Source of the DNA: Perkinsus marinus ATCC 50983
Lineage: Eukaryota > Perkinsozoa > Perkinsida > Perkinsidae
Reading direction: 5' to 3'
Length of the DNA: 55,284 nucleotides
Assembly: GCF_000006405.1 (NCBI RefSeq)
Contig: NW_003212397.1
Coordinates: forward strand, 209,539 to 264,822
Made by a program: the position numbers and the translations under genes. Every line of letters starts with the position of its first letter. Positions within the stretch are counted from its first letter, which is position 1. The notes under the pieces are model-generated. The model saw nothing but the letters and a program-made list of their open reading frames with translations, was not told the DNA's origin and did no database searches. Shown here piece by piece: positions 30,641 to 42,883 of the stretch.

Positions 30641-30990
30641 TCTCGTCGAGGAGAGCGATGTCCGTATGATCTGAGTTCTCGTGGAAGCCTCGAGGGTGGC
30701 GGAAGCGACAGTTGGCCAGCAAGCCTGCGAGACGCACGCCGGTCTTCACCAGGTGGCAGGGCTTCTAGCTCGGCACCGTTGTTCCTCTGTTGACTCAACA
30801 TTGAGCGGCTGCCGCTGAATGTATATTCTACAGTAGAATCTACACTGAGCCATCCCAACGTCTACAATATAGAATTTTCCTAATAAAATTTTGAATGAGA
30901 GCTCCCACTTCAAGGCCTTTCCAGAGGAAGTCTACTGATTTCAAATGGAGTAGTCCTCCAAATCTAAGCTAGGGATGGAATATGATGATC

Positions 30991-32011
30991 TACACATTTT
31001 CAATCTCGAATTCAACAATTGAAAGAACAAATTAGGTGAATGAAATTTGGTTTTCGACAAGTGAAAGGTGTTTTTCGCGAAATGAAAATTCAAATTCGAA
31101 ATGAAAGTTCGATTTTCGTAGACCGGTTGAAAATGAAAGTTCAAATTCGTCGAACACAAGACCAATTTCGACCAATGAAAGCTCACTTTCAACACATCTC
31201 GATATGCGCTATTCACACTCCACGAGTTGAAAACTCGCACAATGTGCGAGGACTGCTCGAGGTACTTCTCAAATGCGAACAGTTATTGCACAGAGTGAGA
31301 TTCACGAGTAACGTTCTCTGGAACGTTCAATGTTGGGACCCAACAGTTGGGTCACATCGGTTCGCCGGACCGTCGGTCCGGGACCGATGTAACCCGTCGA
31401 AACCCGAACTTTTCGTAGAGGTTTGGTCCGGTTCGGTATTCGGTCGATCAAAGTTCGGTTCTGATAGTCCGGTAACCGGACTCACGAACCGCCCAACCGG
31501 ACTCAGTCCGGTGGACTGGCGGTTCGGAAACCCAACCGAACATGTGCCGACCCCATTATCCTTCCGATGTCATCGGAAGGGAAATGGAGATTCTCCATTG
31601 GAGAATCAAACCCGAACGATGTCCCGGTTTGAATCTCTGAAAGTCCTTCATTGCAATTTTGTGAATTGCACTGTACTGTTCAGCATAACAGTGAAGTCCG
31701 TAGATCACCATCAGCACTCGAAATTTGCTAGTCGCAAGTCACAATCCGTGGCACGATGCTGACGAGAACTTCCTTCCATCGAATGAAAGTGAGCTTTCAT
31801 TGTGCTCGACGAATTTGAACTTGCGTTTTCGAATTCATAAATTTCATTTACGAATTTGAGCTTTCATTTTCAACCGGTCCACGAAAATCGAACTTTCATT
31901 TCGAACTTGAACTTTCATTTCGTGGAAAACTCCTTTCACTTGTCCAAAATCGGATTTCATTCATCTAATTTGTTCTTTCGATTGTTGAATTTGAGATTGA
32001 GAAGATGTACA
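30991..32011. mobile_element. Foldback element with ~200-bp terminal inverted repeats
   Basis: The left arm (about 30991-31205) and right arm (about 31780-32011) are inverted copies. Shared blocks in order are TCAATCTC, ATTCAACAAT, GAAAGAACAAATTA, CAAGTGAAAGG, AAATGAAAGTTCGATTTTCG and ACCGGTTGAAAATGAAAG. Within the arms, ATGAAAGTTC-like words repeat. The 575-bp interior has no transposase and is full of short perfect palindromes. This is a non-autonomous foldback or MITE-like element; family not assignable. Confidence 0.75.
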
Positions 32012-32839
32012 GTCCCGTCATGTGCAGCGCGGCGCCACTGGCGTCATGATGCAGCGTAGAGGAGTAATCAAACGAGTTACTGTTGACAGTCGCCGGTATA
32101 TGAATTCACTCGCATATATGACCAACACGATCCGCGGCAAAGGTTGTAGTAGTTGATTTAGCAAACAGGAAGGTCTTAAATGCAATATGATCCCCACGGA
32201 GGCTTGCAAGAATGAATTGTGTGTCAACGCATTTGCTCTTAATTACGCGAATATCCCTTCCCCGCCAATTGTGAAACTTTACGAAACTTTCGGAAAAATC
32301 CCCGGAAAGTTTCCTCCGAAACTTTTCGCCGTTTTGGAACCTCTTTTCCGACACCCTAGTACTCCTCTACGGCAGAGTCTGTCGTCAATGTGTTGTCGGA
32401 CAAAGCATTGATTAGTCAACCGGGTCCCGGTTACGTGGATACGAAGTTGGGACCGTCATCGCTGATGAACGGCGGAGATAGACCGGCTTCATTAGAGCTC
32501 CACATAGTCAGAGATACTCTAACCAATCCCCTCGCTTCCAAGGATTTGAGTGGTGAGAATCTCCTAAATGATCAAGTCGGCTCAAACTTTGATGTGTGAG
32601 AATGCCGAGAAAAGAAATACGTAGCATAACGAACCCAAGAGTGGGAGTCCCTGTTGTCTTGATAATAATGGCCAATTTGGCGATAGCCTGTGGATCACCA
32701 GGAGCTTCCTGCTGATTTAGATTAATCCTCCCTGGTAGTCTGCCAGTGACAGGAAGGAGTACGCGTATTCTACTGTTCATATTATCCGCCTATCTCCGCT
32801 CACTAACTAAACCCAGCCAGTCGGACCGGTCCGATAGTA
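32012..32839. other. Between elements, no gene recognised
   Basis: Contains the odd palindrome AACCGGG-T-CCCGGTT at 32418-32432 and short ORFs without family similarity. Confidence 0.5.
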
Positions 32840-33322
32840 TATAGATGGGCAGAATTACGTTACGGGCCGTTACGGTTTACTTTTACGGTTACGCTTCAAG
32901 CCCCGTACCGTAAAATTACGGCGCCGTAACGGGCCTTACGGAGATACAGAGGACAAAACGAGGATTGATCATTCATGTCGCCTAAATCTACTTCATGTGA
33001 ATGCGAATCCATGGAGGCCGGCTTGGCAGTTCCGGGCCAGCCTGGGAGTAAGACGGACGGAATTTGCAAAGGAGACGAGTGGTAAATGCGAAACCAAATG
33101 CTACTCTCTCATCGGTTCGGTTGGATCCGAGCCTCAAAGAACGAGTTTAACAACTATTTGAGCTATCGTAGAGTGCATTACAGTGAATCTCTTTGCCACA
33201 ATTCTGAAAAAGCAGTTCAGCACCAACCGTAAAGTCGTAAGGCCTTTCCGTAACCGTAAACTGCTTACGTTACGCACGTCGTAACGTGAACCGTAAAAAA
33301 ACGTTACGCTGCCCATCTATCG
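32840..33322. mobile_element. hAT-like MITE
   Basis: Perfect 12-bp terminal inverted repeats ATAGATGGGCAG at 32841-32852 and 33309-33320. GATAGTA lies just outside both ends (32833-32839, 33323-33329), part of a probable 8-bp target-site duplication with one mismatch. The TAGATGGGCA-type end and 8-bp duplication are typical of hAT. Both flanks inside carry CCGTTACGG / ACGTTACG subterminal words. No transposase. The first 69 bp recur without change at 42884-42952. Confidence 0.75.
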
Positions 33323-33724
33323 GATAGTACTGACCATGGTCTTTGGGTAGGTTTCAGAGATACACACCTCGTTGGCCCTTCAGGATTCCTGAATCAGAAA
33401 GGTCCTTTCACCAGGGATTCTCGTCCGTTATCAGGCCGTTTAGGGAGGTTTCTCGTTTGTGTGGAACTAGCCACTGGACTCCAGTGACTGGAGCACTGTT
33501 GTCGGCAGACTTGGCCCCAAAGACATAACAGACTAGCACACCTCACCGCCAGTATTTGAGGTTTCCGGGCCATCCGAAGCTTCATCCGATACTAACGAAG
33601 CACATATTTCAAATATATACTTCATTTCATATACGACATTTGAGTTGAAGACAGGTAGGATCAGGTGGCATATCTGATAGGCCAATATTTTCCTTCTAAG
33701 TTGAATTCTGTTTGACTGAGTCGA

Positions 33725-33773
33725 CCGTATCGGAAACCGGTGAGTCGAGTCAACTCACCAGTTTCCGACACGG
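33725..33773. repeat. Hairpin with ~21-bp arms
   Basis: Arms CCGTATCGGAAACCGGTGAG and the complement ending CCGACACGG pair with about two mismatches around a 6-nt loop. Confidence 0.8.
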
Positions 33774-34741
33774 ACCTATACCGCTTCAAGTGACCAGCTG
33801 CCAAAACAACGTGTAGCAAGCATCATTCACCAAGGAATTGCAAGGGTGTAGTGTCTGAGTCAGACAGTCTAACCGTCAAAAGCTTTGGTCAAGAATGCTG
33901 AACGGCTGTCAGCCGGCGGCTGATTCGCACAGTCTGCGTCGCACACGCAACCCGGGTCACCCTGGCGCTCGCACAAGCACTTTCAAGCATCCTAGTTGAG
34001 CTGGGTGCACGCGTCGGCCGGTCACTTGCTTCCGAGCAGAAGGCACGCAGTGTTGAATGCGGACTCAATGGGAGAACTATTTAGTACTAGTTTACGAGTG
34101 GGTTTTTATACTTTGCAGTGATAGGATATGCTCGCCCTGGTGAGTTACGTCAGTGGAGAGCCGCGCTCTGAGCGCGGGCTATATTGTATCCGAGAACGGG
34201 GTCTTCCCTGGCTCGTTGTCCTTGTCATGGCATTATTCCTTTTGGCAAAGAACGAAACCATCGAAGGTTCCTCTCACACTGATTGAGAGTTCATAACTGT
34301 CGTCTGCAGCGAGTACAAGCTTTCAGGATTGAGGCAGGTTGATTCAGTTATGAATCAGAACGGTCTATTGGTTGAGCGGGGGCGTTCATTTTCTCGCCCC
34401 AAAGTCCGAGGTCCATCGAGCCCAACAAAATGCGTCGTATTTGATGTACGCTCGTTGCTTCAGGTGATGTCACCGGGAAGGATATCTTTGATACATTTCT
34501 GATATATCAACTACAACACGACTCCTGAGAAACTCTCTGACGTAGACACGTCTAAGAGGTATCGGTTGGCTTCTGTACCATGCCGTTTGTATCGTATATG
34601 TAGGATGATTCTGCCAGGATTAAGCTGATGATAGATCAGAAGGAGGAGTGCGCTCGGGACTAGGGAGGTGAGGAGGATGGCAACATGAAGATCATGTTGT
34701 CAAATTGACACAAGATTTGCATTGACAATGTCAATGCGGAC

Positions 34742-35185
34742 CTAGGGCGCCACTACAACTATCTCTGTGACAAGGGAGTCTGCGGGACCGGAACGCACCG
34801 CGCAGAGTACATAATCTGCACGTGCATACGTACACATACATACGTGGCGACCGTCCCATGAAACTTGGGCTAACAATCTCTTGGTTCCATCAATGCACCA
34901 CTGGTGTGCTTTAGCGACACCCTCCGGACCCGGGCAAGGTGCGCCGCAACCGCATCGGTGTGCAATAAGTGAAAGCCAGTTCATACCATGCGTTCCCTGC
35001 CACATAGGGCCTTTGGCGCATTCGCAGGCCATGGAACCCCTTGTTGTTATTCTGCACATGGATTCCATGTGTTGGAATGATGAGGCTACTACACCATTTC
35101 CCACTGGATCATCCATGCCCTCTGAAAATGATCGAATAAGTTTCTCATCTGACCGGGAAATAATGTAGTATGAGACTAATGGCAA
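34742..35185 (-). CDS. Hypothetical Cys-rich protein, 147 aa
   Basis: Single open frame with 11 cysteines, several paired closely: MACECAKG, HRCGCGAPCPGPEG, HVCMCTYAR and YVLCAVRSG. No signal peptide at the chosen Met, so an upstream exon may be missing. The spacing does not match a zinc-finger family I know. It stands alone between palindrome island 1 and the ABCA gene. Confidence 0.4.
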   Translation of the reverse strand: MPLVSYYIISRSDEKLIRSFSEGMDDPVGNGVVASSFQHMESMCRITTRGSMACECAKGPMWQGTHGMNWLSLIAHRCGCGAPCPGPEGVAKAHQWCIDGTKRLLAQVSWDGRHVCMCTYARADYVLCAVRSGPADSLVTEIVVVAP

Positions 35186-36111
35186 CTCTGAGTGATTGGT
35201 GATACCAATGCTAGGCTAGAATGCTAGGTGTGCATGAAAATACCAATTTGGTATGGCGCGGCATCATTGACATCTCGGTTCACCAACCCAACCAACCCAA
35301 CCCCTTTACCCGGTTCCCTTCCTCCCCGGCGTTGGGTCGTGGGCCGGAGGATGACACTAAACACGTGTGATCCTCGGCCAATGTGGGGAGGTTGGTAAAA
35401 AATGGACGACAAATAACTGAGGCGAAGGTGGGATGTAACCCAACATCCTGCTAAATAGCGCTAGGTGTTGCGTCGACACAACGTGACTGTCCCTTCACAC
35501 ACGCCGGAGACCGTCGCCGAGTAAACTGACCCAACGAGTTGACCTCGACGATTCGGGGGGCTTTCATTGAACTCTTAGGAGATCAGGTCGCCACCAATGC
35601 TCGAGACAGGTTCCTTAGAGACGCCGTCAAAAGAGATGCAGATGAAGTCTGCGTCTGATGAAGGACATTCTGTCTGGAGTTTGTGTCGTCTGACCGTAGT
35701 AACGTGAGTGGCAAAGTCTACACTATCGACGATGGTACCTTGGTTTCATCTCGAAGATTCTGCGTCAAAGTTGGAAGGGGCAAAATCGATCTTTTCTCTA
35801 TGGGGGAGTGTAGACAACGGAGAAGTGGAGCCCGCGTCACGCTAGCATGCGTGCCGAACAGCGAATCTACTCTCACGCTTGCTCGAGTGTGCTTGGGACG
35901 CGGCATTGTTATAGTACTTGACCAGGAGTGCTCTGTGCAAATGAAGTGTTGCTTGATTGTGGCGGCTTCTGTATCCGTGGGCTGAGTTCGTCTCTCTTAT
36001 ACCTAGCCACAACCTAGCCACCATCGTTGAGACTCTGGCGTTATTCCGTACTTGGAGATAGATGAGACTCATTGGTTCGGTTTAAGGACTAAGTTATACC
36101 TTTTTCATCCT
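35186..36111. other. Upstream region of the ABCA gene, nothing firm
   Basis: A plus ORF at 35683-35985 and its antisense partner both lack family resemblance. An additional 5' exon of ABCA could lie here. Confidence 0.4.
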
Positions 36112-39100
36112 ATGACTGAAGTCGCTGTGTCGACTAACGGGAAACCTCATAATCAAAATCTATTTCGTGCTCAGGTGAGGGAGCGGCTTATTCAACATTG
36201 CCCGTGGAATGACAATGCCTTTCAGGTTGTAGCTCTGTGCAAGAAGAACTTCATTTTATCTCGCCGGTCCAAGCTAACCATCTGCTGTGAAATTTTCCTG
36301 CCTATAGTGGTGGCTATAGCTGCCTTGTTCATACCACCTTATGGCAACTCCAAAGGGAACGTATTGGAAACAACCGTGAGTTTGCCAAACTCAGTTTGGT
36401 CTCTTCGATCTTAATCCTGCCTCCTGGTCGTACATCTTCGCTTCTCTGTTCAGCCCGCTGCGGATTACCCTTCCATCTCGGGAGGCCGTTTGAGAGTCGG
36501 TACTTTTTCCTATGCGGAATCGGTGGAAATGCTCTATTCCAAACTTAATGCATCAACCTCGATCCCCTACAGTGACTTCTACCGCCAGTCTAACTTGGCG
36601 GCTGTGGTTGGCAGTTGTCTCTGTGGCACTATGGCGATCGGTCCCGCGGGGACCAAGCAAGCGTCAGACTTTGCCGGCTATCTGCGGGACCGCATCAGAG
36701 CTGTAGACAACCCTCGGATATGTGACGGTGCGCCGCTGCTGACCATCACTACGGCCATTTCTGATCCATCAGCCTACGTCAAGTCTCCATCCTACGGTTT
36801 GGATTCACATCCGGAGATATGCTATTACATGAATGTCGGACGAGAGAATGAGGTTACTATTATGAGCAATGCGTCTAGCCTGGCCCATGGAGACCTCGCT
36901 GATTATACGAGCTATTGGTATGCTGAGAATGGCGACTATCAGCACGGTGACCCTGTAACCAATGGCTTAGAGTACTACAATAGTCTTCAGTTCCCTCCCC
37001 TCATGGGCACTTGGATGGACTATCGTAGAGGATCAGACGTGCCTGTCTCTGCACTCTATCCTATGCCTTATCCAACTTACAACGAAAGAGCTTCTGGTAG
37101 CACTATGAAGCTTCTGGCTGGGTTTGTAGGAGCTCTTTTGTTCACTTTCTCGGCCTTCTCGGTTACACGGAAGCTCATTTCGGAGAGACGTGGCCGCTTA
37201 CGCGAAGGTCAGTCTATTGTTCCTTCTTTGGCTGAGTTATCTTTATTTTCAGGTATGCGTATCATGGGTCTCTATGACTTCCCTTACAACTTTTCTTGGT
37301 ATGTTTGGTATTTTGTATTCTACTTAGTCATCGCTATCATAGTAGCCCTCTTGTCTTTGGCGATACTCTCACCTTTTGGAGCTTTATGGTTGTTCCTTTT
37401 AACATTTCTCTATTTCTTCGCCTCGATGGCCTTCGTTTTTGCTCTCTCGACGTTATTTGAGTATCCCAACTCGGGTGCGACTCTTAGTGCCGTCATATAC
37501 TACATACTATCATATGCCCTCATTGCGGTCCACAGAGAGACAAGTAAATGGGCCGTCTCGCTACTGCCGCAATGTGCCTACATACTCGTCATGCGCAACC
37601 TAGGTCAGCAGGTTTTCCTTGGTCTGCCCAATACCTCACCCACTTTGAAGTTCGAAGAGTTCAACCTCATACAAGGCCTTATAATGCTTCTGGTCGATAG
37701 TGTACTGTATACTCTCGTCTACCTCTACCTAGATCAAGTCGTTCCTCATGAATACCGCTCGACCAGGAGTGTTCATTTCTTGTTCACCCGCTCCTTCTGG
37801 AGAGAGATGCGGGGGCAGAATATCTCGGATACTCACGAGAAGGCATCGGAAGGTGCGAATAGCGTTTCTTCGGAACTGAGTAACGTCAATGAAGCGATCG
37901 AGAGAGTATCTGGAGCGTACCAGAAGGAGCTTAAGAAGGAACAAGCGACTGTAGAGATAAACGACCTCAAGGTGCCTGCAATGTGCTCATCACTCTGTTC
38001 ATCTTCGCGAGCTCCACTTCAGGTATGGTTCAAATCCGTACATGCAGTGGACGGTCTAGATCTCACTATGTATCGAGATGAGCTATTCGTCCTCCTTGGT
38101 CACAACGGTGCTGGCAAGTCTACGACCATCAATGCCCTCAGCGGAATGATAGTTCCGAGCAGTGGGGTGAGTGTATCCCGTTGTTCTCTCTGACCGATGT
38201 TGCTCATTCCAACTGAGCATGGCGGTGTCCCCATTTCAGGACGTGAGCATCTATGGTCATAAAGTTCCAATAGAGATGCCGCTGATTCGGCGTAGTATGG
38301 GCGTCTGCCCCCAACATGATGTCCTGTGGGATGACCTCACCGTCGAGGAACACTTCAATCTCTTCGCCAATCTTCGTGGTTTGAGCCGTGATGAGAAAGC
38401 CTTGAAATTCGCGACTGAGATGGAACTCGGTCATAAGTTCGGAGCACGAGTAAAGACATTGTCAGGTAGGCCCCGTAACTCTTATCGCGTTTCTGTCTAG
38501 TCGTTCCGTTAGGCGGCATGAAGAGGAAACTATCGGTTGGGTTGGCCTTCGTTGGCGACTCGAAGTTGGTCATATTGGATGAGCCGAGCAGCGGTATGGA
38601 CCCGAGTGCCCGGCGTAGAATGTGGGATTTCCTGAGATCAAAACGTGAAGGAAGAATCCTCTGCATCACTACGCACTACATGGACGAGGCGGATGTGTTA
38701 GCAGATCGAGTTGGTATAATGGAGAATGGTAAACTGACGGCCTATGGCACCACCAGCTTCCTCAAGCAGCAATTTGGTGGGTCAATTTGGCGATCACCCC
38801 CTTACTGCCTTCATTGCGATATCTAGGTGCCGGCTATACACTCAGCATCGCCAAGAAGGACTCCACTACACCTGATGATCCTCTTATCGATGCTGTCCGG
38901 GAGAATACCGACGACCCGTCCTCCGTGCGTGTACGGTCAAGTGCTGGTCAGGAACTCGCCCTGCAGGTTGGTGTAGCGGTCGAAGAGGAAAAGCACCGTC
39001 ACGTCTGTCAGGTCCCTTATAGCTGTGCTTCGAGCTTCCCCAAGATTTTCGAAGCTCTCGATAATTGCAAGTCCACCAATCAGATCACCTCCTACGGTAT

Positions 39101-42100
39101 ATCCATATCAAGCATGGAAGACGTCTTCCTCAACGTCAGTCCGGGATGGGATCGGCAGTCGTGATATCGTACAGGTCTCAAGGGAGCTCACAAGCTCTAT
39201 ATTACTGTTGGGGGTTGATCGTCTCGACAAAATTGATGGTTCCAGGAATGAGCTATATGTTTGAAGGTGTATTCATTGGTATAAAGTGTTGCATTCAGGT
39301 TGCTCGGCGGTCTCCCTCTCGATCCGAGTCTGCGACCAAGTTCCCCGACAAGACCGACTATGACATCAAGCTGAAACCGAGCTTCCACCAGCAGGTCCGT
39401 GGTTTGCTGACAAGAAGGATCGTATATGCTTATCGGAATTGGGTAGGCTCCCTCGCTGCCTTACTCATACCAATGGTGATTCTCTTGGTTCTGTTGGGCT
39501 TCCAGAGGGCGGCATCGACAATTGGGGATGCCGCCCCCCTGACGTTGGCTGCCGCGTCCAACCCTTATGGTGCGGGACCGAGTGGCCACATAGTGGCAAC
39601 GTGGAACACGTCGGATCCTTTCAAGGTTGATGTTGTCACAAACGGTCAGCCACTACCGAGCATTGACGCCTCTCTTCCCCTCACCGATGCCGAATCGAGT
39701 GCTTGTTCTCTCCTGAAGCCTTATAGGGCCATATCTTATGACCCGAACGCATTGCTCAACTCGACACTCAACAATACTCTGTGCGCGGGTATTCTGAGGT
39801 TCTCGGCCTCTCTACTCGACAAGGATACTGCATGGTTCGAAGCCACTACCGTGGGCGTTACCTCGCGGTTCGTTTTCGCTGACATGACTGCTCTTCATAT
39901 GACACCACTCTCCTTAGCTGGCAATGAATCCCTTACGGTCGTCAACCACCCCTTCCCGCATACTATCGGGGAGTCTTCCGGGTCGAACCAGAACTTCGCA
40001 ATCTCCTTCTCGGTGGGCGGCTTCTACGCCATTGCCCTCACGGTTGTGGCCGCTTCCCTCCTGTCCTACATGATGATGGAGAAAACGCTCAAAATTAAGG
40101 AGCAGTTGTATGTTAGTGGTTGCGGAGTGCTGCCGTATTGGACAGCAAGCTGGGTTTTCGACTTCATCTTCACTTTCTTCTCCGTCTGTCTCACCTTCAT
40201 CCCGTTACAGGTCTACAAAATCGAGACTTATCTTGAAGCGGATAACCAGGCTGCAGTATGGGCCTTGTTGGTTGGCTTCTGCTTCGCTACACCGCCATTC
40301 AATTACCTCATCAGTGTTTTTGCACGCACAAGCACCATCGCCACATATATGAGGGTGGCCGCATCAATACTCGGTGGTTTGGTTGGCTCATTCGCGGTAT
40401 CAGTTCTCTTCTTTGCGGCTGTTTCTCCATTGGCTGGCCTGATCATAATGTGGATTTTGAGGATATTCCCAACCTATTCAGTGGCTCAAGGTCTCATCAG
40501 TATTTTCTTTACTGGTATTCTTGGATCTAATGTCTACGGATCCGATCTGAAGCCGTTCGACTCGCAGATCTTGAGGACCTGCCATGATGTAACTATATTC
40601 GACATCAACGGCTCGCCCTTCGAAGTCTGCATGTTCGTTGCTGGCGATGATGTTATAATGTTATTCGTCTATGGAGCGGTATATTTCGGCCTTCTGCTGC
40701 TAATCGACTATATGAAAAGCGACGATAAGTGGAATCCTGACCGTGATCTGTCTGTACCCTCGGAGAAGCTTGGTGTAGAGGATGAGAGAGTGATAGCGGA
40801 GAAGGACAGAGTATCGAAGCTCGATCCTACGACTCAAATGATCTACTTCAAGGATCTCAAGAAAGTCTTCTATCCGGGAAAGAAAAATGAGGCAAGTCCA
40901 CTGATAAGAGATGTATGAGAGTATTATGAGAATGTGTCAGGTATGGGCAGTGAGGGGTATCAATTACGCTTTAGCTGACGGCGGAGTGTTCGGCCTACTC
41001 GGAGTTAATGGTGCCGGCAAGACCACTACCTTCAGAATGCTTTGCGGTTTGATAAGACCAAGTTCTGGTCATATCAGTCTCATTGGTCAGCCCCTCCGAG
41101 GCAATGTGCACGAGGTGACGTGCAGAGTAGAGAGCTTCGCTTTCGGCTTATTTTGGCGTCAGATCCGCAAGTCCATAGGATATTGCCCGCAAGAGAACCC
41201 CTTGTTGCAAGGCCTTACTGCAAGAGATCATCTTTATATGTAGCTTGCCTGGTCGGGTCTTAATCGGGAAACACTCAGTGATTTGTAGGTATGCTCGTAT
41301 ACGTGGGGTACCATCTGATAAGATTCCACACCACGTCGAAGACCTCGTGAAGATATTGAGGCTTGAGTGAGTTGTCCTGGATGTATTTCATGCTAGGAGT
41401 CTTCAGGCACTACATCGACAAGGAGGCAGTGAAACTCTCCGGAGGCAATCAGAGGAAGCTGTGCGCTGGTATAGCGCTCGTGGGCCATCCATCTATTGTA
41501 TTCTTGGACGAGCCCACGACTGGGGTCGATCCCGAAGCTCGGAGGTAGCGCCAGCAGTTGTTCAAAAATGCTGTATCGCTCCGTCTCAGGCGTATCTGGG
41601 ATATGATCCACAAGATAGCACATGATCGCCATAAGACGTCTGCAGTCATACTCACAACTCACAGTATGGAAGAGGCAGATGCTCTATGCGAGACCATGGT
41701 CATCCAGGTATCACTCCGATGAATCTGATTACGAGCCTCTTCACGTCGTTGTGGGATGATATTATTTCCTTCAGGCGAATGGACAATTCCGCTGTCTAGG
41801 AACATCCCAGCAGATCAAGTCAGACTACGGCCGTAACTACAGGCTATGGATACACTTTCGTGAAGCCTCTGACGATGAGAAGGAGCAGAATTTGCAGCAA
41901 CTTCTAGCATATGACGACATCACAATGGCTACTATTCGTGATGGCTATGTTATTCTTTCGGACACTGACTTAGAATCTCGACTCTCGAAGTTGGGTGAGT
42001 TATAGCTTAGAGTAGATCAGACTGATCTGATCAGTGATGTCCACTTGTTTTAGGCATCGAGGGCTGTCGTTTAGTCGATAGCGTGCTCACTGCTGGAACT

Positions 42101-42412
42101 CTGGACGGAACACTCAACCGTACCTTCAATCGGGGTGCTCTGGCATCTGCCGTCGTCCGAGCTCTTCAGCATATGAAGGCTCTAAGGTGGCTCATGATCA
42201 ATGTCTCCTCCGAGTGTCAAACCTTGGAGGAAGTTGGCGAATTTGCGCTTCCGCGCGATCTCGACTTGGGATTCATCTTTTCGAAGCTTTCGCCTGCACA
42301 CGTCCAGGCAGAGCTAGAAATGCATGATTTCCAGCTCTCCCAGACGACGCTCGAGCAGATCTTTAACAGGATCGCCCATGACGAAGCTCATCCTATCCAG
42401 AGAGAACTATAG
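36112..42412 (+). CDS. ABC transporter, subfamily A, full length (TMD1-NBD1-TMD2-NBD2)
   Basis: Seventeen exons: 36112-36174, 36226-36375, 36454-37207, 37253-37971, 38023-38166, 38240-38465, 38513-38776, 38827-38966, 39012-39134, 39299-40912, 40941-41114, 41163-41239, 41289-41366, 41407-41544, 41590-41707, 41775-41994 and 42054-42412. Sum 5361 nt, 1786 aa. TMD1 opens with [18 protein letters not shown], has a large extracytoplasmic loop and then [13 protein letters not shown] and several helices. NBD1: [43 protein letters not shown]2 resumes with [20 protein letters not shown]2: [44 protein letters not shown]. All ATP-site motifs look intact, so it should be an active lipid or amphiphile exporter or importer. 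At least five introns are multiples of three without stops. The intron 40913-40940 (28 bp) is unusually short and its ends are uncertain. The start ATG is the first in a frame open from 36052. Confidence 0.93.
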
Positions 42413-42883
42413 ATTCCCTAGGTCGAACACTTCAGTGCTGTTCCAGACTATCACTTGCTTCATTCTCATTGACTCGTGTTTCTCACTAGTGTTATAGAAT
42501 GTAATGAGGTTGCATTCATGCGAAGTGAAGCAGGTCTGCTGGCCTTTCTCGTGAGCCTCGCGACGTGAGATACACCAGGTGTACTACGCCTACTGTACAT
42601 GCGAAACACTTCACTGTGCGGGGACTGCACAGAAGTACTTTTCAATTGCTTCTTGGGCACCACGTCCACATCTTTCGCAGAGATATTGATACCTAATATT
42701 CAAGGTTAAGCCTGCCATCCGGATTCCTGTGGCCACCATTTAGACCGTCGAGTGGTTCAAACCTGGGCTACAAAGTTGGCGTTTGGGGGATCCATTGGGT
42801 AATCCGCAGCGGCATGTAACACGCCGCAAGTATATCGGTGTGTTTGCTGGGTATCTTGTGGTTTTGAGCTGACATGTAGAGGC
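42413..42883. other. Intergenic, R2-like fragment
   Basis: GTGTTTCTCACTAGTGTTAT near 42476-42495 resembles one end of repeat R2. Nothing else recognised. Confidence 0.4.

Larger units (their letters stand above)
28589..34737. repeat. Palindrome-rich island 1
   Basis: Perfect odd palindromes (arms 7-14 bp, one central base) are scattered between mobile elements: 28589-28607, 28648-28662, 28655-28669, 28921-28949, 29049-29063, 29056-29070, 31331-31345, 31337-31353, 31560-31580, 31584-31598, 31589-31607, 32418-32432, 33379-33393, 33472-33486, 33479-33493, 33852-33866 and 34719-34737. Many overlap in pairs, so one short word alternates orientation three times. A perfect palindrome with 7-bp arms is expected about once per 16 kb in random sequence. 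Confidence 0.85.

Noticed and set aside
31040-31762. 240-codon plus ORF
   Set aside because: Lies in the inverted arm and palindromic interior of the foldback element; the opposite arm gives similar spurious ORFs.
28589-34737. CRISPR-like interpretation of the many palindromes
   Set aside because: Each palindrome has a different sequence and there is no regular repeat-spacer pattern; the DNA is eukaryotic.
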